Origin: Hofstenia miamia
Lineage: Eukaryota; Xenacoelomorpha; Acoela
Direction of reading: 5' to 3'
DNA length: 64,000 nt
Assembly (NCBI GenBank): GCA_004352715.1
Contig: SCFE01000090.1
Location: 1,448,080 to 1,512,079, forward strand
Shown here: piece by piece, positions 55,941 to 64,000 of the stretch
Numbering within the stretch: the stretch's first letter is position 1
Layout of the letters: the number at the start of each line of letters is the position of its first letter
Program-made: the position numbers and the translations under genes
Notes under the pieces: model-generated
What the model was told of the DNA's origin: nothing
Databases searched by the model: none
The model's input: only the letters and a program-made list of their open reading frames with translations

Positions 55941-56350
55941 TTCTAGTCGAAATTCCTAATTTTTCGCTAGATGTTTCCCTGAATAGTGGAATTTTCTAAG
56001 GGCAAAAACAACAAATTTCCAAATTATACAGTCAAAAATAAAAAACTCAAAAAGTCATACTAAATTTTTGAAAGATCTTTTTATTGTCTATCTGAATCTG
56101 TTTTTAGAATTCTTTTATGTATTTTCAATTTTTTTACACAAAGCATTTTATATTGGAATTTGAAAACAATGATTTGAGAGAAAATTGTTTTAAATTGATG
56201 TTTGCTCGAAGAAAAAAGTAAAACTCAAAAAGTCATACTAAAATTTTTAAAGATCTTTTTATTGTCTATCCGAATCTGTCTTTAGAATTCTTCTATGTGT
56301 TTTCAATTTTTTTCCACAAAGCATTTTATATTAGCTTTTGGAAACATGAA

Positions 56351-57307
56351 TTTGAGAGTGCATTTTTTCAAAATTGATGTTGCTCAACGGATAAATGCTA
56401 TTATTAAAACTGAATTCCTTGCCCATGTTTTGAAGTATTTAATATTATGCTAGCATCTCTCAATTTTTTGCATGAACATTTAGATACAGTATGCTAGAAT
56501 AGCATAAAAGCATTGTGTATACTGTTTTAAATGATTTGAATGTTGAAGCACCAATATGTAAACACATAGTGAATATCATTATTGTTTGTATATATACACA
56601 TTTTTTAATAGATCAAGTAATTTAATCCCACCCTCTACCTCTATGTAAATAATTATTCCATGATGGATTTTCGTATTTTATGACACGCTGTGATTAATCC
56701 CAAACATCGATAGTGATGTTTTTGAATCTTAATTTCAAGCCTAATTAATAATCAGAAACAAAGTTAAACGCTCCGTGGTGATCCAGAAATCAAAATAATC
56801 CCGTCAAGGTAAAAATTCCGCCACCCATAGTATATTAAATGTTACGTTTACTCTGAAAATATAATCTAATTGTGAATTAATTGTGGGATTTTATTGGTTT
56901 GTGCCTTTAAAGGCACAGTGGAAATGCACATGGTTTCTAACAGTTTCTATTATTACCTCTAAAACATATTACTATAACGTTTCATTAATATGGTGTTATT
57001 GTTTAGATCCTTAAAACTCTTATTTACAGAATTTATACCCGAATGAATCGACATTCAATGTTCAATGGCACTATTACGTTATGCACTTGCATTGATTCAA
57101 AAAAGACGACTTGACCCACGTTAGTGAATTGTATATGTGATCTATGAACTTTTTCGCACACATCGTACAATGTATATAAGTGAACGTTTTTGTAAATTGC
57201 AGTGTAATTACAATCATATTTTAGCAAATGTAAATATGATAATTGCACGTGCTTTCGTAGCTTGAGATTTGAGAAACTCTCAGACCGGTATGACCAGACG
57301 CCAGGTG
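56351..57307. other. Unannotated AT-rich stretch
   Basis: No gene or repeat recognised. Confidence 0.5.
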
Positions 57308-57420
57308 TGTCCACGGGTCACTTGTACTTGACCCGTGACCCTCAACGACCCGCGACAACTTGACCCTTGAACCGTTCATTTCTGACCCGCGACCCGTGAC
57401 CTGAAGGACCGCGAACACCT
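57308..57420. repeat. GACCCGTGACC minisatellite-like tract
   Basis: Words GACCCG(T/C)GAC, TTGACCC and CGACCCGCGAC recur about eight times with variation. A GC island in AT-rich DNA, of the type found at the ends of some small DNA transposons. Confidence 0.6.
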
Positions 57421-59126
57421 TGGCACTCATGATTGATTGTTAGAGCTTTGTTTCAATAAAACATCTAAATTAGGCTAGTTTCACCCAGAGATGAAACAGG
57501 CTACCGGCCGGCGAAGGCTGTTTGTCCCGGGGCCGGCAATTTACCGGCCTGCACCCGCTTTTAAATTTCATGAATGCCGGTAAAATTACCGGCCGTTTAC
57601 CGGCCAAAATTATAAAAAATATTCTTGTTTTATCTTGCAAACATGGAATACTTTGCTTAGTTTTGGAGGAATTTCTATGAACATCTAAAATTCTAAAAAA
57701 AAATTGTAGTGTGCTTCAGGAAGTGAAAATATTAATGAAACAGATATCCAGTCTTTATTCTACCTTTCAAATTTTTTTGGCAAAATACAATCATAGGAAA
57801 ATGCATTTGAAAACTGCTTCCATTTCATCTCACGAGTTGGATTGTGTTTTCCTAGCGATTTATTGATAAATTATTGTTATAATTGTTTAGTAATTTTTAA
57901 AAGCAATTCTACTAATTATTTGTGCACTCATTTGATATGATTAAATGCAAAAAATTTCAGATCTTGTGTTGTTTGAATAAAATATGTGAAAATATGTAAA
58001 TTTCTTATTTAGCAATCTTTGTAATTTTATTACAAAACTTTCTCGGAATATTCGTAGAAATACAGTTTTCCATTAGTTAATTTATGCATAAAGTTAACAA
58101 AAAACATTAATTATGTAATTTGAGATTTAGGCCTCCGATCATTTTAGACATTAAAGCTCGTCATGATCTGTTACTATGTAAATACCTTGCTATGCCCCTT
58201 AGTCCCTCTACTCTACGGCCCCTGACTTAGGAATAACAACNCAACTTGACCCTTGAACCGTTCATTTCTGACCCGCGACCCGTGACCTGAAGGACCGCGA
58301 ACACCTTGGCACTCATGATTGATTGTTAGAGCTTTGTTTCAATAAAACATCTAAATTAGGCTAGTTTCACCCAGAGATGAAACAGGCTACCGGCCGGCGA
58401 AGGCTGTTTGTCCCGGGGCCGGCAATTTACCGGCCTGCACCCGCTTTTAAATTTCATGAATGCCGGTAAAATTACCGGCCGTTTACCGGCCAAAATTATA
58501 AAAAATATTCTTGTTTTATCTTGCAAACATGGAATACTTTGCTTAGTTTTGGAGGAATTTCTATGAACATCTAAAATTCTAAAAAAAAATTGTAGTGTGC
58601 TTCAGGAAGTGAAAATATTAATGAAACAGATATCCAGTCTTTATTCTACCTTTCAAATTTTTTTGGCAAAATACAATCATAGGAAAATGCATTTGAAAAC
58701 TGCTTCCATTTCATCTCACGAGTTGGATTGTGTTTTCCTAGCGATTTATTGATAAATTATTGTTATAATTGTTTAGTAATTTTTAAAAGCAATTCTACTA
58801 ATTATTTGTGCACTCATTTGATATGATTAAATGCAAAAAATTTCAGATCTTGTGTTGTTTGAATAAAATATGTGAAAATATGTAAATTTCTTATTTAGCA
58901 ATCTTTGTAATTTTATTACAAAACTTTCTCGGAATATTCGTAGAAATACAGTTTTCCATTAGTTAATTTATGCATAAAGTTAACAAAAAACATTAATTAT
59001 GTAATTTGAGATTTAGGCCTCCGATCATTTTAGACATTAAAGCTCGTCATGATCTGTTACTATGTAAATACCTTGCTATGCCCCTTAGTCCCTCTACTCT
59101 ACGGCCCCTGACTTAGGAATAACAAC
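57356..59126. repeat. 885-base direct duplication around a single N
   Basis: 57,356-58,240 and 58,242-59,126 appear identical wherever compared; single N at 58,241. Each copy carries the ACCGGCC-rich tract (57,501-57,606 and 58,387-58,492). Confidence 0.93.
57501..57606. repeat. ACCGGCC-rich inverted-word tract
   Basis: TACCGGCC/GGCCGGTA-type words occur six or more times in both orientations in 105 bases, able to form several competing hairpins. Similar GGCCGG texture is seen at 14,501-14,837. Confidence 0.6.
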
Positions 59127-61061
59127 ACCATGACTTCTGGCCAAACGGATAGCTTTCCATTTTGTTTGCCATTGTGGCTCACATTCAGAAGAGATGTCAT
59201 CTTCTGTAACCAGTGCTTTCTGAATTTATTATTTTCTAACTCAATAGTAAATTTATTCCCTTCGCATGTAAATAAATGTAATGAAAGCTCTAAACATAGC
59301 AGAATTACATTTGCTAAGTTGCTCATCAAATTATAATGTAGTAAATAAATGCAAAGTCATTCTCTTTTTGCAGTCCTACACAAATTTCATTTGTGATCAG
59401 CATGTTTATGACAAAGCATTTGACCAAATGACACCAAACACTTTCTGTAGGCACCCTTGGCTCCTATGCTTATGTAGTAATGCATATATATATATATATA
59501 TATATATATTTGTATATATATATATATATATGCATTTTTTTTAAAATAAGCTCATAAGATTCTGCGCGTAATATTTCCCTATACCTGGATTCAATAATTT
59601 GATTCATGTGTCTAACTATATAATATAATATATTAGTATTATTTTAAGACAAATATTACAGTATCAAGCATGTGACACAAAAGAACTAGAATATAAGTAA
59701 ATTTGCAATTTTTATACCAGAAATGTGTTTATCTTATTGAACTTAGTATCTTGAATTAAGATCTCGTTTTTCATTTTGCAACATTTCTTTCTGGTGGGCA
59801 ATAAAAAGTTTCTCTGGTTTGTCAAACATGCAAAAACTGCTGTTGGTTTCAATTTACTATTTAACATTTGCCATTTTGTTTTGGGAAAACAATTACTATT
59901 TTTAAACTTATAGTCGTTCTTTAGATGGAAAGTGTGTTTCAACTTCAATAGAAAACAATGAAGTTTCCGGAACATAACAGCAAAATGATTTGAATTAAGA
60001 CCATGTTTTTGGCAGGAAAATCTATATTGTCAATTGAAAAACAATTTTATATTTTCTGACAGTTGAACAACATGACTCGTAGATTTACTAATTCTGGAAA
60101 CAAGTACTGAATTTTACTCAAATCATTTTTATACTTTCAAATTCTGCCGTAGCTTAATTTATTCTTCCTCTAAAAATACCTCATTCACAACATTAAAATT
60201 GTTAACACGTGCAGATGTAACACTGTCATTCGCAAAACTAAGATTTCTAACACGTACAGATGTAAGACTTTCATTCACCTTGAGAACAGACCTATACTCA
60301 ACAGAAATATATTCTTGGTTTATCGCAATCTTATTCGATTCATTATTTTAGTTAACATGCGCACTACAAACAAATGTACGTGGGAAAATATCTGGTTATA
60401 TCTCAACATCCAAGAAATTTTGCTGAAGCCTGTCTAATTTAGAGTCATTTTGTACAATGGCTGGTTTTGTGTTTAATATTATCTCCAAATACTAATCAAT
60501 TTTTTTTCATACAGATCATTAACTTGATTTCTAAGTCACTGAAATTCTCCTTCATTTTGTTTTATTGTTAAGCATAGCATCTTTCGGTTTTGTTTCTACA
60601 TCAATTGCATTCTGCACTGCAACAAACGTTATTTTACACCCACTAAGAAACTGCAACGCACGTTTTTATGCACACACTAAAAACTTACAAATTATGTGGA
60701 CACCTTATTTGTAACCCTACTTTGCTTGTTTAAACGGTATGTACACAATTTACCTATGTCAGTACTATAATGATTCCAGCAAAATTAATTTAACTGTAAA
60801 GTTATAAGTTATAATCACGATATACTTTTGATTTTACCATCAAAATCCCTACTTATAATATTAATTAATTTCCCTAAATCATATATATTTAATTGCAATA
60901 TAAGATAGTCACAATAATGAGACTCTAAAATTCATTATAATTCACTAAATGAAAATCCACATAAAACTACTTAGCAAAAAGTTGAGTATGCAAAAATCCT
61001 AAATAGTATTTACTAAAAAGATTCAAAACCCTCAAGAACTTTTCTATTGACAAAACGTGCA
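59127..61061. other. Non-coding stretch with TA microsatellite and a small tandem repeat
   Basis: TA run at 59,485-59,531. Two units of about 49 bases with TAACACGT(G/A)CAGATGTAA at 60,203-60,275. Open frames at 59,099-59,336 on both strands have no recognised family. Confidence 0.5.
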
Positions 61062-61400
61062 TTAACTTGTCGCATGGGTAGTAATATTATTCTTAGACAT
61101 AATTCATTAAGGAACACAATCTTCAACTCCTGCAGGCGAGCACATCACAACCTGATTCTAGATTAAGGAGCTAATCTTTTGGACACCCTTTCATGAACAG
61201 CAGACGTTCTTATTCTTGTTTGGTCACTTGGCAAGTCAGGAGCAATAGATGTTACAGCTGCACACCTGCTCAATAATATTAATAATAATAAACTCTTAAC
61301 GGAAGTGAGGGCAATGTCGAGCAATGTCTTAGGACTAGCAGAGCAGAGAAAACATAAATGCTCTGAGCTTGGTTTCCAATTGCTGTAACACCCTATGGTT
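61062..61400 (+). pseudogene. Third, diverged copy of the retroelement C-terminal domain
   Basis: Matches 54,940-55,290 over about 330 bases with many substitutions and some indels (an added AATAATATT run, loss of CAACAATGATGAT). Motifs as in the other copies: ATTCATTAAGGAAC block, CCTTTCATGAACAGCAGACG and TTGGTCACTTGG. Confidence 0.65.
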
Positions 61401-62861
61401 CATGGGTTTTTGAGTCTATAAAAACACTTACAAAGATTCCTAGCAGATTATCAATTCAACTGAAAACAGTGACTCGAGTATAAATTGCTCTTGCCCGCCT
61501 CACTACTTATGCAATTGCAAGAACTCTACCACAGTAATGTTTATTATTATAATTGCCACTACTTCACCTAACCTTTCACTTCATCCCATCTCTATCCATT
61601 TGTGATTATTGTATTCATACACCTGTAAAATTTATGACCAATATATTTTTGTATTTATAAATCATAATGATATTATATAAGTTACTGTAGTCCAAGGGAC
61701 ACAGTCGTGAAGCACTATTTTTTAAAAATACAAGCCTTCAGATGGAATTTGGAACTATTTCTAAAGCACAAGCCTTGATAAAACACACAGAACTTTTGCT
61801 ATGCAATGCAAATTTAATTTTTTTGCAGTAATAGGCTACATCTGCTTTAGTCTACATCTGAAAAGCTATGAGAAAACTTTTAAATCTTAAGATGCAAAGT
61901 AGGTAGAATTTTAAGTCCAAATGTGCAAATGTGCAAGAATTATTTAGTTTGTCTTTCGCAAGCCTTTTTTTACAAAATTGCATTAATACGTTTTAATTTG
62001 TGATTTTACATTCTTTCTTTCAACAAAAATGCGCTTTGAGATGAATCCAGCAGATGACTAAAATATATTTAGTTATTATTTAGTAACCAGTTATAGGTTT
62101 TCTTGTTATTGGTAATTTACCTAATTCAACCTTGTTGGATTCGATAACTAGCACTTATGTTATATTAAATGAAGTTAAATGGAGTCAGACCATTCAAAAT
62201 GCTTAGCTTGACTATTCCGCAATAAAATTCAAGATTAGAAGATTCAATGGTAGCAAACTAAAAGCCTTTAAAATATCTAAAACTCCCAACCCTAAACCTA
62301 ACCCAAATTCGAACCACAACATGTTCAACTACCCACTATCTAAGGATTGCACTGCCTTGAATTTTCCGCCTTGTTTTTTTGGCCTTGTACTTCCTGTTTT
62401 GAGATTTGTAGGTACCAAAACATATATTTCTCTTCATGCAATTTCATACATTAAACATATTTGAATCTTTGCAATGTATGTCGATTACTACATTGCATTA
62501 GCTAATTTTCAGTTGCGGTCTAATTAAACATTTCATTTTGAGTTGAGAGGTTAATAATGCAATTATACTGACAAAACAAGTTTCATATCGTTTACAATTC
62601 ATTGTTTGGTGCATGCAAATAATACTCTATGATAAATTAATAGTGCAAAATCAGTTATATTGAAATTCAAAGCAGTATGTTTTAAATGTATTTAGGCTAT
62701 TTGGGCTAAATGTTTATAACAATTGGATCTTTGCTTTGAAGAAGACTATGAACGTGGATTTAAGATATGACCCAAATCTATGCAGATACAATAATAAGAG
62801 TCAAAGCGGTATATTTGTTAAAAAGTTAAAACAATTTAGAACTACAAACTAAATATACATG
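61401..62861. other. Non-coding AT-rich stretch
   Basis: No gene or repeat recognised. Confidence 0.5.
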
Positions 62862-62886
62862 CATAATAATAATAATAATAATAATA

Positions 62887-62939
<53 letters not shown>

Positions 62940-62941
62940 GT
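62862..62941. repeat. (ATA)n microsatellite
   Basis: About 25 AAT units with two interruptions. On its own, without a retrotransposon 3' end next to it, so it could be an empty target of the Dong-like type. Confidence 0.85.
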
Positions 62942-63608
62942 AAATATGCATGCGTGTATCTATGTATGTGGTGAGCTCAGTGTAAGAAATCGTTGAATAG
63001 GTTCAGCATGCTTGTGTCTCCAATTTGTCGGTGTAAAAACGCACTTTTTAATTTTTCTAATTGTTTTGTAATCTTTTTCCACTCTAATCTTATTGTCTTA
63101 GTTGTTCTAAATATTAGACGCTGCTCGATGAAAACAAGGGATAAGAAATACTGTTGCAAATATATTTATGTGATCGTGGATTTAATTTTAAGTAATTAGC
63201 AAGAATAGACATTGATTCTCAGCCATATCTATATTTAAATAAAATCGCAGTTGCATAGAATTGCAATATATTATGCTTTCGCCTGTATTAGCGGATAGTC
63301 CTACTTTGTTTAGTGCTTCTTGATTGATCTGCGCAACAATGGGAACCAGAATTTTGAGTAAAAATATATTCGAATGAAATATTTTTAAGTAAACTTTCCA
63401 TAATCTCATTAAAATAGTTTTTGAAACCTCTAGTATAAATTGTTTTACATTTAGAAAGTTCAACTTCAATTTCACTAATATAAATACAGAGTGCATGATA
63501 ACTAAAGGATTCGAACATATACGTTTTATACATAGTTTATGAATTAGATAAAAAGTAATCAGTTAATGTCCTTCTTCAAGTGGAAGTCTAAGTGTTGATT
63601 CTTCTTAA

Positions 63609-63994
63609 TTTTTTTTCATGAAAATTGAAATAATTGATGTTAAAGTCACCTAATATGATTAGCGAATAGTTATCGTTAGCAATATCTGAAATTTCATTGC
63701 ATTTTAACTTTATATATTCTGCAAGAAAGTTCATATTGGGATTGTAACTAACATTTATTAATTTTTCTTTGGAAATATTTGTAGGTGATTTAATTTCGGT
63801 CCATAAAAATTCAAAAACAGAATGATCCGATTCAAATTTGTGTTTGTGAATTGGATTTTAAACTTTTGGTACATTAAGCATAATAACACCACCTCCACCA
63901 TCCATATTTCTAACAAAAAGATTAAAACTTTCAGGGTCTGGATTGAACAAATTTGATTTGATATCATTGTTTAACCAAGTTTGTTTAATAGAAA
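63609..63994 (-). pseudogene. LINE apurinic-type endonuclease fragment
   Basis: One minus-strand frame reads QTWLNNDI, then RNMDGGGGVIMLNVPKV, a stop, FESDHSVFEFLWTEI, INVSYNPN and SLIILGDFNINYF. These correspond to the ETWL, RRGGGV, E-x-x-W-x-E-I, Y-R-P-P and GDFN motifs of the APE endonuclease of CR1/Rex/Jockey-type LINEs. The stop shows decay. The element's start lies beyond the right edge, and no reverse transcriptase was recognised downstream (63,000-63,600). Confidence 0.75.
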
Positions 63995-64000
63995 AAAATT

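Larger units (their letters stand above)
54852..56070 (+). repeat. 609-base perfect direct duplication around a single N
   Basis: 54,852-55,460 and 55,462-56,070 appear identical wherever compared, separated by N at 55,461. Each contains a decayed retroelement domain. The end of the unit (ACTCAAAAAGTCATACTAAA) recurs at 56,224 as a more divergent tandem unit of about 180 bases (56,043-56,350). Confidence 0.92.

Noticed and set aside
59099-59336. Frames on both strands of 68-76 codons
   Set aside because: No family recognised and no splice or poly(A) context.

Overview
The window is animal (metazoan) nuclear DNA: AT-rich, with one large intron-rich gene, many interspersed repeats and no bacterial gene layout. 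Splice acceptors are short TTAG/TTTAG strings without a clear pyrimidine tract. The species cannot be named from this; an AT-rich invertebrate such as a tunicate or a cnidarian is a guess only.

The main gene lies on the minus strand. Fourteen exons between 53,443 and 19,177 join with fully compatible splice phases into a 698-codon reading frame: signal peptide, EMI domain, a long series of EGF-like repeats and a single transmembrane helix. This is the plan of the Draper/CED-1/MEGF10 receptors, which serve in engulfment of cell corpses and debris. A 306-nt module (a 259-nt plus a 47-nt exon) occurs twice in full and once as a variant. The cytoplasmic end was not identified; a retrotransposon ends about 90 bases beyond the last exon found.

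Layout. 1-1,712: minus-strand genes of a Polinton/Maverick DNA transposon, including an intact adenain-type cysteine protease. 2,713-4,486: a MITE-like repeat and a mariner-type transposase remnant. 5,487-13,387: an inverted repeat with 2.3-kb arms carrying a piggyBac-type zinc-finger fragment; its left half looks like an alternative haplotype placed backwards. 13,388-16,772: repeats and one candidate terminal exon. 16,773-19,085 and 25,836-27,122: two 5'-truncated Dong/R4-like retrotransposons with a restriction-like endonuclease, both ending in TAA repeats. 19,177-53,443: the EGF gene, its introns full of Tc1/mariner elements, tandem duplications and hairpin MITEs. 53,444-64,000: repeat-rich upstream DNA with three degraded copies (two identical) of a retroelement C-terminal domain, GC-rich low-copy repeats and a LINE endonuclease fragment at the right edge.

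The assembly needs care. Five of the six single-N positions separate two near-identical direct copies of 150-885 bp, and five gaps are exactly 1,000 N. Two exon duplications (22,324-22,370/22,821-22,867 and 42,073-42,331/45,680-45,938) sit in such places and would break the reading frame if real, so they are most likely uncollapsed haplotypes.
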